A stretch of DNA of 59,414 nucleotides from positions 1 to 59,414 of the forward strand of contig DGUD01000212.1 of the NCBI GenBank assembly GCA_002393865.1, given 5' to 3'. This DNA is from Treponema sp. UBA4319 (GTDB lineage Bacteria > Spirochaetota > Spirochaetia > Treponematales > Treponemataceae). The notes under the pieces are model-generated. The model did not search any database, had not been told where the DNA came from, and worked only from the letters and a program-made list of their open reading frames with translations. Positions 51,382 through 59,414 of the stretch are shown here, in pieces (the stretch's first letter is position 1; every line of letters begins with the position of its first letter). Made by a program: the position numbers and the translations under genes.

Positions 51382-51641
51382 AGATATGTTTGGAGACCTT
51401 TGTTTCCAAACGGGTCTTGCGTAATTTTCAGGCAGAGCCTTGCAAAATTACAGAGCTTTAAGGTTTGTGTCCGGAATGCATCTTTTTCCGGATGCATCTG
51501 ATATATGCTGACGGGCTTGTTCCTGAAGCCATCCGGCTTTTGGCCTGCCCTGAAATTCTTGGGATGAACGAGGCTGGGGGACCAGTCTGCGGGGGACTTC
51601 GGATTTGAGCGGTCGCCCATCGTTCCAGAGGAGAAAATTGC
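51382..51641 (+). other. Structured untranslated leader upstream of cheW
   Basis: The leader contains successive inverted repeats: GTTTGGA...TCCAAAC at 51388-51411, and a strong GTAATTTT / AAAATTAC hairpin with an inner AGGC/GCCT stem at 51421-51451. A tandem TCCGGAATGCATC and TCCGGATGCATC lies near 51471-51501, followed by GC-rich stems. A ribosome site (AGAGGAG) lies just before the ATG. No known riboswitch class fits by eye. Confidence 0.45.
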
Positions 51642-52130
51642 ATGGCAGAAGAGAATACACAGTTGCAGCTTGTTACCTTCCAGCTGGGAAAGGAGCTGTA
51701 CGGTGTTGATATCATGGATGTTAAGGAAATCGTGAAGGTTCAGGCGGTCCGTCCGATTCCGAATGCTCCCTATTACGTGGAGGGTATCATCAACCTTCGT
51801 GGCGAGATTATCCCCATCATCAACCTCCACAAGCGTTTCCATATCCAGTCCGTCGTTGAGGTGGATGAGGATGAGGATGGCGAGGATGAGGGCGGCTTTA
51901 TCATCCTTGACATAGAAGGAAACAAGATAGGTATCATCATCGACCGTGTTGCCCGTGTCATCGGCGTCTCTACGGGAGAAATCAAGCCGCCGCCGCAGAT
52001 GCTCAACGGCATCGGCACCGAGTATATTCAGGGTGTCGTCCGTCAGGAATCCTCCTATCTGATAATTCTTGATATCCGCAAGATATTCAATGCGAGGGAA
52101 TTGCAGAAGATTATTTCTCCCGCTGACTGA
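51642..52130 (+). CDS. cheW: Chemotaxis coupling protein CheW
   Basis: 162 residues, an SH3-like beta-fold. LVTFQLGKELYGVDIMDVKEI, NAPYYVEGIINLRGEIIPIINL, and IGIIIDRVARVIGVS match CheW (residues that bind CheA and MCPs). An acidic insert (EVDEDEDGEDEGG, about 67-79) is unusual. It couples chemoreceptors to CheA. The gene begins after an unusually long leader. It is followed 24 bases later by the DegT-like gene in the same direction. Confidence 0.92.
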   Translation: MAEENTQLQLVTFQLGKELYGVDIMDVKEIVKVQAVRPIPNAPYYVEGIINLRGEIIPIINLHKRFHIQSVVEVDEDEDGEDEGGFIILDIEGNKIGIIIDRVARVIGVSTGEIKPPPQMLNGIGTEYIQGVVRQESSYLIILDIRKIFNARELQKIISPAD

Positions 52131-52154
52131 CGGAAAAGGATTTTCGTTTGAAAA

Positions 52155-53273
52155 ATGATACATACATATAGCTCCACAATCAGACGCAGGGAAATGGAGG
52201 CTGTCCTTACTTGTATGGTGGATGAGCAGCTCGGTCCCGGCGAGATGTCTCTGCGTCTCATACAGGCGGTAAAAGAGATGACCGGCTGCGACGGCGGTAT
52301 CGCTTTGCGCAGCCCGTCGCTCGCGCTGGAATACGCGCTGGCGGCGCTTGCCCTGCCGGAGGGGAGCTCCGTCATGATAAGTGCCCTTGCCCCTGTCTGG
52401 CAGCTGCTTACGCTTGAGAAGCTCGGCTACAAGCCGCTTGTCCTCGATGTCTGCGAGGAGACCGGTCTCGTTTCCCCCGCCGCCGCGGAGGAAGGCGTCA
52501 AGGCCGGAGCCCGTCTCCTTGTCCTGAGCGAGACGATGGGCGTGCTGCCCGATATACAGCCCTTCATTTCTCTTGGCATCCCGCTCATTGAGGATATATC
52601 CCAGTCAGCCCTGTCCTGCTATCCGGCGGGGGAGGGTGACGCCCCTGTTCAGGCTCCTGTCCGGGAGCCTGAGCCTGCTTCCGGAGAGGCTGCTGCGCCC
52701 GCGCCGGATGTGCCCGCCGGAAAGCGCGCGGGGATGTACGGCGTCTATGCTATTTTCGGTATGGAGGACAGGGATATCGTGACTTCCGGCGGGGGCGCCG
52801 TCCTCTTTGCGCCGTCAAGGCGGGAATGGATTGTGCTGAAGCGGCTTGCGGACGAGGCGCCGTCCACAGATCTCATGCCGGACATGAATGCCTCCCTTGC
52901 GCTTGTGGAGCTGAAGGAATTTGCCCGCAACGAGCGTTCCCGCCGGGAGCTTTTCGCCTTGTACTCGAGGGCAATCATGGCCGGGCGCCACAAGACCTTT
53001 GTCCGTGCGGGCGACGACGGTTCCACCGTGTATTCGTTCCCGCTGGTGCTGAATTCCGGCTTTAAGGATGTCAAGGCCTATGCGCTCCGGAAGGGTGTCG
53101 AAGTCCGGCAGGCTTTTGAGAATTCCGTCATCGCGCTCCGGCAGGAGCAGCTCTCTGCGTCCTGTATCTGCGCCAATTCTCTGCTTTTGCGCTGTGCCCT
53201 CTTTCCGCTCTATCCCCGGCTCGGACAGAAAGATGCTGCCCGTATCGTGAAAGTGCTTTCTTCTTTGCCATGA
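52155..53273 (+). CDS. DegT-fold protein without the PLP lysine
   Basis: 372 residues with DegT/DnrJ/EryC1 aminotransferase features: GGIALRSPSLALEYAL (like GCxSGT-Al), VLDVCEETGLVSP, PLIEDISQSALSC (cofactor Asp conserved) and SGGGAVLF. The usual PLP lysine position (FHAxKNI in relatives) reads MEDRDI, with Arg206 instead. An Ala/Pro-rich linker (about 160-195) splits the fold. It may be inactive as an aminotransferase or a structural or binding protein. It lies between cheW and nadK; the stop overlaps the NAD kinase ATG (ATGA). Confidence 0.7.
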   Translation: MIHTYSSTIRRREMEAVLTCMVDEQLGPGEMSLRLIQAVKEMTGCDGGIALRSPSLALEYALAALALPEGSSVMISALAPVWQLLTLEKLGYKPLVLDVCEETGLVSPAAAEEGVKAGARLLVLSETMGVLPDIQPFISLGIPLIEDISQSALSCYPAGEGDAPVQAPVREPEPASGEAAAPAPDVPAGKRAGMYGVYAIFGMEDRDIVTSGGGAVLFAPSRREWIVLKRLADEAPSTDLMPDMNASLALVELKEFARNERSRRELFALYSRAIMAGRHKTFVRAGDDGSTVYSFPLVLNSGFKDVKAYALRKGVEVRQAFENSVIALRQEQLSASCICANSLLLRCALFPLYPRLGQKDAARIVKVLSSLP

Positions 53274-54124
53274 AAAAGTGTCTGGTCGTCGTCAATTCGT
53301 TCAAGGACGGGGCTGCTCCGCTTTCTGCTGAAATCTGTGCGTTCCTGGAGGAGCGTGGTATTGCCGCCTCGGTCTTTTCCTATGATGGCAGCGCTGCCCA
53401 GCGGGAGGAGGTCTCTGTCTCGTTCGCAGGCTGCAGCTTTGTGGTCACGCTTGGCGGTGACGGCACGGTTCTGTTTGCGTGCCGGGGCTGTGCCGCGCTC
53501 GGCATCCCGGTCTTTGCGATTAATCTGGGGGAATTCGGCTTCCTTGCGAATGTCCAGCCTGGCTGCTGGCAGAAGGAGCTTGACGAATTCCTTGGAGGGC
53601 ATGTCCTGGTGAGCGCGAGGAGCCTTGTGGAGGCCGAGGTGCTGCGGGGCGGCCGGACGGTGCTGCTTTCCGCCGGGCTGAACGACATCGTGATTGCGGG
53701 GACGACGGCCATGTCGCTTATCAATCTGAACGTCGCCTATAACCATGCGCTTCTGGGGCCGTTCAAGACGAACGGCATTATCGTCTCGACTGCCACCGGC
53801 TCCACGGCCTATTCCGCCGCTGCGGGCGGGCCTATCATAGAGCCTTCCCTCGACGCGATGGTGCTGACGCCGATAAGCTCCTTCAGCCTGTCCGCCCGGC
53901 CGCTGGTCTTCGGTTCCCAAGGGGAAATCGCGGTCACCGTGCTGCCGTCCCGTTCGGGCATGGAGCTTACCGTTGACGGGCAGGAGCGTTTTGCGCTGGA
54001 GACCGGGGATGTCATCATCATGGGCGTCCCTTCCTACAAGGCTCAGATTGTCTGCGCGACGCAGGAGAAGTTTTACGCATCGCTCCAGAGCAAGCTGAAC
54101 TGGTCAGGAGGTCCCCGTGCTTGA
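53270..54124 (+). CDS. nadK: NAD kinase
   Basis: 284 residues. VTLGGDGTVLFACRG (about 62-76), FLAN, GLNDIVIAGTTAMSLINLNV, and GSTAYSAAAGGP near 182 are the NAD/diacylglycerol-kinase motifs. It phosphorylates NAD to NADP. The start overlaps the previous gene by 4 bases and the end overlaps recN by 8, so the row cheW - DegT-like - nadK - recN is an operon; I recall a similar order in T. pallidum. Confidence 0.92.
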   Translation: MKKCLVVVNSFKDGAAPLSAEICAFLEERGIAASVFSYDGSAAQREEVSVSFAGCSFVVTLGGDGTVLFACRGCAALGIPVFAINLGEFGFLANVQPGCWQKELDEFLGGHVLVSARSLVEAEVLRGGRTVLLSAGLNDIVIAGTTAMSLINLNVAYNHALLGPFKTNGIIVSTATGSTAYSAAAGGPIIEPSLDAMVLTPISSFSLSARPLVFGSQGEIAVTVLPSRSGMELTVDGQERFALETGDVIIMGVPSYKAQIVCATQEKFYASLQSKLNWSGGPRA

Positions 54125-55823
54125 AGAACTTGAAATCCAGAATTTTGCCCTCATCGACCATGCGCATGTGGAATTCTCCTCCGGCTTTACGGTTCTGAGC
54201 GGCGAGACCGGCGCGGGAAAATCCCTGCTTATCGGCAGCCTCTCTTTTCTGCTTGGAGGACGGGCCGGGCTGGAGCAGATCCGCGCTGGCTGCCATGAGG
54301 CGCAGGTCAGCGGGCTTTTTTTGCTCGACTGTCCGGAGGCCTCCCAGTGGCTTGCCGAGCACGGCATAGAGCCTGAGGACGGCCGCATCCTGCTGCGCCG
54401 CGTCGTGAAGGACAGCGGCAAGTCTTCCGCATGGATTGGCGGCACGCCGGTGCCCCGCGCCGACCTTGCCTCCTTTGCGGCTTTTCTGGTCGATCTGCAC
54501 GGGCAGCATGAGCAGCAGTCGCTCATGAAGCTTGGCGAGCACCGGCGCTATCTCGATGTATACGCGGAGATTGTGGACGAGGTGGGCGCCTTTACCGCCC
54601 TGTATACGCAGCTCGTTGAGAAGCGCCGCCTGCTCGATTCCTTCTCCGCGGACGAGGCCTCGCGGCAGACCCGCATGGACATGCTGCATTTCGCTGTCAC
54701 GGAGATAGACGGCGCCCGGCTCCATGCGGGCGAGGATGCTGAGCTTGAGGACGAGGAGTCCCGGCTTGCCTCCTACGAGAAGCTTTGCGGCGGCATAGAG
54801 GAAATCTGCGCCGCGCTTGAGGGCGGCGACGATGCGGCGGGAGGCGTCATCCCTGAGCTGCGGCGTATTTCCGGTGCCGCATCCCGCTCCGCTGCCCTGG
54901 ACAAGTCGCTTGCCCCGCTGCAGGACAGGCTGCAGTCCGCGTTCTACGAGCTTGACGACATTGCCGGGGAATTCCGCACGTACGCGGCGGGGCTTGTCTT
55001 TGACCCGGAGCGTCTTGCCGCCGTGCAGGAGCGCCTTGACCTGCTGTACCGCCTCAAGAAGAAATATGCCCCCGCGCAGGGCGCTTCCGTGGCGGATGTC
55101 CTTGCGTATGCGGAGCGTGCCCGCCGTGAGCTGGATTCGCTCGGCGGTGCCGCGGAGGACAGGTCTGCCCTGGAGGCTGAGCTGGCCGTGCTGGAAAAGC
55201 AGGTCTATGCCGCAGCCCGCTCCCTGAGCGCAAAGCGCCGTGAGGCAGCGGACAAGATGTCTGCGGCCGTGGAGCAGGTGCTCTCGCTGCTCGGCATGCA
55301 GGGGGCGCGCTTCTGCGTAAGCCTTTCCGAGAAGCCGGGCAGCGATGTCTCGCAGAAATGCGGCCCCTACGGTATGGACGACATCGAATTCCTTTTAGGA
55401 GCCAATCCCGGTTCCCCCATGCTCCCGCTTGCCCGCGCCGCTTCCGGTGGCGAGCTGAGCCGCGTGATGCTGGCGCTCAAAACCATCCTGAGCGCGGGCG
55501 ATACGGTGGGAACGCTCATCTTTGACGAGATTGATACCGGTATCGGAGGCGCCGTGGCGGTGAGCGTCGGCGAGCATCTGAAGCAGCTGTCGCGCAGAAA
55601 GCAGGTTTTGTGCATAACGCATCTTGCGAGCATCGCCGTTTATGCCGATAATCAGATAAAGATTCAGAAAGGCGTTGAGGGCAACAGCACTGCGACGGAT
55701 GTCTTCCCCATCACCGGGCAGGAGCGCGTGAGGGAGATTGCCCGTATGCTTTCCGGGGATGTCACTTCCCCTGAATCACTTGAGCATGCAGCCGCCATGC
55801 TGCATAAATGTGGAGGACTATAA
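54117..55823 (+). CDS. recN: DNA repair protein RecN
   Basis: 568 residues, SMC-like ATPase. IQNFALIDHAHVEFSSGFTV and Walker A GETGAGKSLL (about 29-38), long coiled-coil arms (about 150-370), signature SGGELSRVMLALK, Walker B TLIFDEIDTGIGG and VLCITHLASIA. It aids recombinational repair of double-strand breaks. The start is GTG at 54117, with AGGAGG upstream inside nadK. The stop is followed immediately by the next gene's ATG (TAAATG). Confidence 0.93.
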   Translation: MLEELEIQNFALIDHAHVEFSSGFTVLSGETGAGKSLLIGSLSFLLGGRAGLEQIRAGCHEAQVSGLFLLDCPEASQWLAEHGIEPEDGRILLRRVVKDSGKSSAWIGGTPVPRADLASFAAFLVDLHGQHEQQSLMKLGEHRRYLDVYAEIVDEVGAFTALYTQLVEKRRLLDSFSADEASRQTRMDMLHFAVTEIDGARLHAGEDAELEDEESRLASYEKLCGGIEEICAALEGGDDAAGGVIPELRRISGAASRSAALDKSLAPLQDRLQSAFYELDDIAGEFRTYAAGLVFDPERLAAVQERLDLLYRLKKKYAPAQGASVADVLAYAERARRELDSLGGAAEDRSALEAELAVLEKQVYAAARSLSAKRREAADKMSAAVEQVLSLLGMQGARFCVSLSEKPGSDVSQKCGPYGMDDIEFLLGANPGSPMLPLARAASGGELSRVMLALKTILSAGDTVGTLIFDEIDTGIGGAVAVSVGEHLKQLSRRKQVLCITHLASIAVYADNQIKIQKGVEGNSTATDVFPITGQERVREIARMLSGDVTSPESLEHAAAMLHKCGGL

Positions 55824-56624
55824 ATGCCTACGACCAATGAGAAGCGCGAGGAATTTTCTGCGGCGGTAAAGCCGATAAAGGATACGATAAACGCCGCGCT
55901 GGACAAAGAGAAGGCGGAGCTTGCCGCGATACGCAAGAACCCTGAAGGCATAGAGTACAAGAAGCTGCTGCTCGCTGATCAGATGATTTATATCACGACC
56001 CTGTATATGGCAATCAACTCGCTTTCCGTGCAGATTCTTGAGTTCAAGAACAATGACGCGCTCAACGATGCCCGCAAATGCATCTACAAGGTGCTTATCT
56101 ATCTGGAGGAAGTCGTCTCTAACTTTGTCGACTGCCCCTATTCGGATCTTGCGCCACGGCTGGAGAAAATCGCGAACGTCCCGGTGGACAAGCGCCTCTA
56201 TCTGGTGCGCAAGCTCGGCCTTGCCATCAAGCTGCTGACCGACGCTTTCGGCGACAACTCCAAGTGGAAGTGGAGCTTCGTGGAGATCCGGGGGCGCTAT
56301 GCCGTCGTCGCCAAGAACATGATAAACATGAAGGCGGCGGCAAAGGATTATTTTGACCCCAATTCGCCCAATTACGAGCCGAGCGTGCTCTACGTGCGTC
56401 TTATCCGCAAGCTCCTTGACCAGAGCGCCATGGATTACCGCGACAAGTACGAGCTCAGCTCCCGCCGCGTGGACGACATGCAGAATGCAATCAACCTGCT
56501 CATCGCGAACCGCCGCGTCGCGATGGTGCTCAGCGACGCCGATATGTCCGAGGAGATACGGAAAAAAGCCCTCGCGTGGAAGAACAAGCTTGAGGCAGAC
56601 ACAAAGTCCGGCGCCAGCAAGTAG
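55824..56624 (+). CDS. Conserved-looking cytoplasmic protein of unknown function
   Basis: 266 residues, mostly alpha-helical, no signal peptide or TM. Regions such as EYKKLLLADQMIYITTLYMAINSLSV and YEPSVLYVRLIRKLLDQSAMDYRDKY are the longest hydrophobic-helix stretches. No recognised domain. It starts directly after recN without a gap and precedes the HD gene by 1 base. This tight setting suggests a recombination- or nucleotide-related role, but nothing in the sequence proves it. Confidence 0.7.
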   Translation: MPTTNEKREEFSAAVKPIKDTINAALDKEKAELAAIRKNPEGIEYKKLLLADQMIYITTLYMAINSLSVQILEFKNNDALNDARKCIYKVLIYLEEVVSNFVDCPYSDLAPRLEKIANVPVDKRLYLVRKLGLAIKLLTDAFGDNSKWKWSFVEIRGRYAVVAKNMINMKAAAKDYFDPNSPNYEPSVLYVRLIRKLLDQSAMDYRDKYELSSRRVDDMQNAINLLIANRRVAMVLSDADMSEEIRKKALAWKNKLEADTKSGASK

Positions 56625-56625
56625 C

Positions 56626-57840
56626 ATGAAAAAGGATTTTATCCTGAAGATTTTCGAGGGCTTTTCCATCGTCCGGTGGAATGACCTTGTGCGTCCCTTC
56701 GACGTCGTGGAGATGGACAAGGATGCCGAAAAGCTCGTCGTCGCCTATATCATCGGCAAGTTCGAGGAGCACCGGGGCGTAAAGATTGACTGGGAATGGA
56801 TGATTTATGCCTCCCTCTTCGATCTGCTCCGTAAAATTGCGCTCTGCGACATAAAAAGCCCCGTCCAGCGGCTTATCAAGACCGAATATCCCGATGAATT
56901 TGTCCGGCTGAACGAGTGGGTGCTGGAGCAGTACCGGCAGCTTATACCCGACAAGCAGCTTTTTTCCCGCTTTACCCTGTATATCGGCAAGATGAGCGGC
57001 TCGATTCCCTATGAGGATGCCCAGGAGCAGACCGCGCGGGTGTTCCGGGCGGCGCACAAGTATTCCACACTGCGGGAGCTGGAGATGATAGGGATGGTGA
57101 ACGAGCCGCAGCGCCTTGAGCGCATCCGCCGGGAGCTCAATGCCGATCTCCAGAAATACCTTGACCTGCAGGGGCTCCAGCTGCTGATGACCCGGCAGAA
57201 GCCCTTTGATTTCCTGATGCGCATAGAGCAGCTGCGTTTCCAGACCCGCTGGAACCAGACGCCGCGGGTTCCCCGGACTTCCGTGCTGGGGCACTGTTTC
57301 TTTGTCGCCATCCTCACGCTGCTGCTGGGGCGCGAGACCGGGGTGCGCTTCTGTGGCAGGAGGTTCTACAACAATTTCTTCTGCGCGCTGTTCCATGATC
57401 TGCCGGAGGCCGTTACCCGCGACATCATATCGCCGGTCAAACAGGCGACCGAAGGGCTTCCTTCCATCGTCAAGAATATAGAAGACAAAATCGTCGCGTC
57501 CGAGCTGGTTCCCCTTATGGAGGATTTTTACCGCGACGAAATCCTCTATTTTACGAACGACGAATTTGCCGACCGTATCAGCAGGGACGGCACGGTGGTG
57601 CATGTGCCCTTCGGCGAGTTGAACAGCCGCTATAACGAGGACCGCTTTGACCCCGTGGACGGCCGCATCGTCCGCATCGCGGATCATTATTCCGCCCTGC
57701 TGGAGGCTGATCTGTCGATGAGCCACGGCATCACGAGCAAGCAGCTGCGCGACGGCAAGGCGAACCTGCTCAAGGCCTATCCGGCGGGAACGGTCATCAG
57801 CGGCATAGACGTGCATGCGCTTTTCCAGTCCTTCGCCTGA
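56626..57840 (+). CDS. HD-domain hydrolase-like protein
   Basis: 404 residues. A metal-binding HD pattern: VLGHCFFVAILTLL (His), CALFHDLPEAVTRD (His-Asp) and RIADHYSALLEADL (Asp), resembling YfbR-like/HD_3 5'-nucleotidase or phosphohydrolase folds. The N-terminal 190 residues are helical and unknown. Substrate not determined: a nucleotide or cyclic-nucleotide is typical of this superfamily. The true start is ATG 56626; the open frame extends upstream only as out-of-frame sequence of the previous gene. Confidence 0.75.
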   Translation: MKKDFILKIFEGFSIVRWNDLVRPFDVVEMDKDAEKLVVAYIIGKFEEHRGVKIDWEWMIYASLFDLLRKIALCDIKSPVQRLIKTEYPDEFVRLNEWVLEQYRQLIPDKQLFSRFTLYIGKMSGSIPYEDAQEQTARVFRAAHKYSTLRELEMIGMVNEPQRLERIRRELNADLQKYLDLQGLQLLMTRQKPFDFLMRIEQLRFQTRWNQTPRVPRTSVLGHCFFVAILTLLLGRETGVRFCGRRFYNNFFCALFHDLPEAVTRDIISPVKQATEGLPSIVKNIEDKIVASELVPLMEDFYRDEILYFTNDEFADRISRDGTVVHVPFGELNSRYNEDRFDPVDGRIVRIADHYSALLEADLSMSHGITSKQLRDGKANLLKAYPAGTVISGIDVHALFQSFA

Positions 57841-57894
57841 AGCCGCCGGGAGCGGAACACAAAATTGATTTCCGTGTGTTTGAAAGCCTCTCTA

Positions 57895-57923
57895 TTGTAA
57901 AAAAATTTCTTTTCCTTTATACT
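57895..57923 (+). promoter_or_regulatory. Promoter of the oadG-oadA operon
   Basis: TTGTAA (57895-57900), exact 17-base spacer, TATACT (57918-57923) in an AT-rich 200-base gap. The leader of about 110 bases carries GGAGG before the oadG ATG. No other gene is apparent between 57841 and 58041. Confidence 0.65.
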
Positions 57924-58041
57924 TATTATACGCCTTTTTTCGCTTTTTTTTGCGGAGAAGGGGGCGGAATAGGTGTAAATGGTTATTCCATAATGATTTA
58001 TACATTCCGGGACTCGTTTTTGCTCGTGCTATGGAGGAAAT

Positions 58042-58293
58042 ATGACAATTGCACAAATGCTCAGTCAAAGTGGTATGCTGACTCTGCTAGGGATGGGTGT
58101 CGTCTTCAGTTTCCTTATCATCATGATTCTGTCGATGTACCTGCTGCATGCGGTGGTACACGTGCTTCACCTTGATAAGGCCGATGAACCGGACGTCACT
58201 TCTGCTGCGCCGGTCGCGCCTTCGCAGGCTTCCGCCGATACGGGTGCCGTGGTCGCGGCCATCGCTGCCGCCGTACACGAGAAAATAGGCTGA
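58042..58293 (+). CDS. oadG: Oxaloacetate decarboxylase gamma subunit
   Basis: 83 residues. One TM helix (LLGMGVVFSFLIIMILSMYLL, about 14-34) then a His-containing stretch and an Ala/Pro-rich tail, the usual small OadG layout. It anchors and assembles the sodium-pumping decarboxylase with alpha (next gene) and beta (beyond the window). TGGAGGAAAT precedes the ATG. Confidence 0.85.
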   Translation: MTIAQMLSQSGMLTLLGMGVVFSFLIIMILSMYLLHAVVHVLHLDKADEPDVTSAAPVAPSQASADTGAVVAAIAAAVHEKIG

Positions 58294-58317
58294 ATATATA
58301 CGTAATTATCGGGCAGG

Positions 58318-58348
58318 TTTCAAAAGCCGCTTGCTTTTGAGGCAGGCT
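58318..58348. repeat. TCAAAAG-type palindromic element, copy A
   Basis: A perfect CAAAAGC-loop-GCTTTTG hairpin (58321-58339), flanked by TTT and GAGGCAGGCT; located between oadG and oadA. Same family as at 39063 and 47004. No T run directly follows, so it is not an obvious terminator. Confidence 0.55.
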
Positions 58349-58371
58349 CTATCGTTTTTAAGAGGTTTTTT

Positions 58372-59414
58372 ATGGCAAAAGTTGGAATTTCTGAACTTGC
58401 ACTCCGTGATGCGCACCAGAGCCTTCACGCGACCCGTATGACGACGGCGGATATGCTGCCGGCATGTCCTATGCTTGATAAAATCGGATATAAATTCGTG
58501 GAGGGCTGGGGCGGCGCCACCTATGACTCCTGCATCCGCTTCCTCAACGAGGATCCCTGGGAGCGCCTGCGCAAGCTCCATGCGGCTATGCCGAACTCAA
58601 AGATTATGATGCTGCTGCGCGCGCAGAACCTGCTCGGCTACCGCCACTATGCGGACGACGTCGTGGAGAAGTTCGTCGAGACCGCCGCAAAGGACGGCAT
58701 CGACTGCTTCCGCATCTTTGACGCCTGCAATGATCCGCGCAACATGGAATGCGCCACAAAGGCCGCCAAAAAGACCGGCAAGCATGTCCAGATGGCTATC
58801 TCGTATGCAGTGACGCCGTATCACACCATCGAGAAGTACGCGGAGCTTGCAAAGACCTATGCCGACTTCGGCGCAGACTCAATCTGTATCAAGGATATGT
58901 CCGGCCTGCTCAAGCCCTATGCCGCCTATGATCTGGTAAAGGCCATCAAGGCGAAGGTCGATCTTCCTGTTGAGATTCATACGCACGCTACGACGGGTCT
59001 GTCCGTCGCCACGCTCCTGAAAGGTGCCGAGGCTGGCGCCGACTGGCTTGACACCGCCATCTCATCGCTGTCCATGGGAACTTCCCATTCCCCGACGGAG
59101 ACGGTCGTCGAGATGCTCAAGGGCACCGACATGGATACCGGGCTCGATACGGCGGCGCTGCTTGAGCTCGCCGCGTATTTCCGCGAAGTCCGCAAGCACT
59201 ATTCTTCGCTTGAGTCCTCATTCCTTGGTGCCGACACCCGCATCCTGCTTTCCCAGGTGCCGGGCGGTATGCTCTCCAATCTTGAGAGCCAGCTCAAGCA
59301 GCAGAACGCCGGTGACCGGATGGACGACGTGCTCGCAGAGCTCCCGAAGGTGCACAAGGATGCCGGCTATGTGCCGCTCGTAACCCCCACCAGCCAGATT
59401 GTCGGCACCCAGGC
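58372..59414 (+). CDS. oadA: Oxaloacetate decarboxylase alpha subunit, 5' part
   Basis: 347 full codons from ATG 58372 with no stop before the window ends; the rest lies beyond. It has LALRDAHQSLHATRMTTADML (carboxyltransferase TIM-barrel start, metal-binding Asp), MMLLRAQNLLGYRHYADDVV, FDACNDPRNM, KDMSGLLKPYAA and VEIHTHATTGLS (metal-binding HxH), the DRE-TIM/carboxyltransferase motif set. It decarboxylates oxaloacetate to pyruvate through biotin, powering Na+ export with the beta and gamma subunits. The 3' biotinyl-carrier domain is not in the window. Confidence 0.93.
   Translation, partial: MAKVGISELALRDAHQSLHATRMTTADMLPACPMLDKIGYKFVEGWGGATYDSCIRFLNEDPWERLRKLHAAMPNSKIMMLLRAQNLLGYRHYADDVVEKFVETAAKDGIDCFRIFDACNDPRNMECATKAAKKTGKHVQMAISYAVTPYHTIEKYAELAKTYADFGADSICIKDMSGLLKPYAAYDLVKAIKAKVDLPVEIHTHATTGLSVATLLKGAEAGADWLDTAISSLSMGTSHSPTETVVEMLKGTDMDTGLDTAALLELAAYFREVRKHYSSLESSFLGADTRILLSQVPGGMLSNLESQLKQQNAGDRMDDVLAELPKVHKDAGYVPLVTPTSQIVGTQ

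Noticed and set aside
51382..51641. Cyclic di-GMP (GEMM) riboswitch before cheW
   Set aside because: The conserved GEMM core blocks are not found; only generic stems are seen.
1..59414. CRISPR array, prophage, transposase or rRNA
   Set aside because: No regularly spaced direct repeats, integrase/capsid genes, transposase motifs or rRNA stretches were seen.

Overview
The window looks like a chromosomal segment from a high-GC, probably host-associated Treponema (Spirochaetota). The evidence is the gene set: a TamB-BamA-Skp-MutS run that I recall also being contiguous in T. pallidum, a cheW-nadK-recN run, bactofilin, an outer-membrane assembly block in a diderm, and a sodium-pump oxaloacetate decarboxylase start (oadG-oadA). 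Species is not determinable by eye. Backbone genes are GC-rich (for example 40 of 60 bases at 41041-41100). The interior of one block is strikingly AT-rich (11 of 60 GC at 29161-29220), so that block looks horizontally acquired.

Layout. 1-6.3 kb, plus strand: bactofilin, TPR protein, MtaB tRNA methylthiotransferase, SH3-like protein, M48 protease and a CHASE2 adenylate cyclase. 6.3-10.4 kb, minus strand: a thiamine ABC importer (thiB-thiP-thiQ) behind a TPP riboswitch, then a small export-type membrane protein. 10.5-15.7 kb: an unrecognised secreted protein, then an FHA / PPP-phosphatase / Ser-Thr kinase / winged-helix signalling cassette. 15.7-19.2 kb: a secreted repeat protein, tRNA-Lys with clear promoter and terminator, and a sigma factor with a long C-terminal extension.

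19.4-35.5 kb, all minus strand: one long surface-glycan operon. It combines dTDP-3-amino-sugar genes (QdtA/FdtA-type ketoisomerase and QdtB/FdtB-type aminotransferase), four GT2 glycosyltransferases and a NeuB-type synthase. It also carries a ThDP enzyme, a radical SAM protein and a self-contained acyl module: ACP, ANL ligase, FabZ-like dehydratase, LuxE-LuxC fusion, GNAT and acyltransferase-3. It starts from a sigma70-like promoter overlapped by three related palindromes and is divergent from a small XRE regulator. A G8 tract in the acyltransferase gene suggests phase variation. Broken gene pieces at 22.45-22.80 kb mark a recombination scar. This operon is the best candidate for an undescribed system.

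36-39.8 kb, minus: cysteine desulfurase, AroB, a secreted hypothetical and thymidylate kinase. 39.8-51.4 kb, plus: TamB, BamA, a repeat-rich spacer, Skp/OmpH, MutS and ComF. 51.4-57.8 kb, plus: a structured leader, CheW, a DegT-fold protein lacking the PLP lysine, NAD kinase, RecN, a conserved hypothetical and an HD-domain protein. 57.9 kb to the end: oadG and a 3'-truncated oadA.

No rRNA, CRISPR array, transposase or phage gene was seen. All family calls come from reading motifs; no database search was run.
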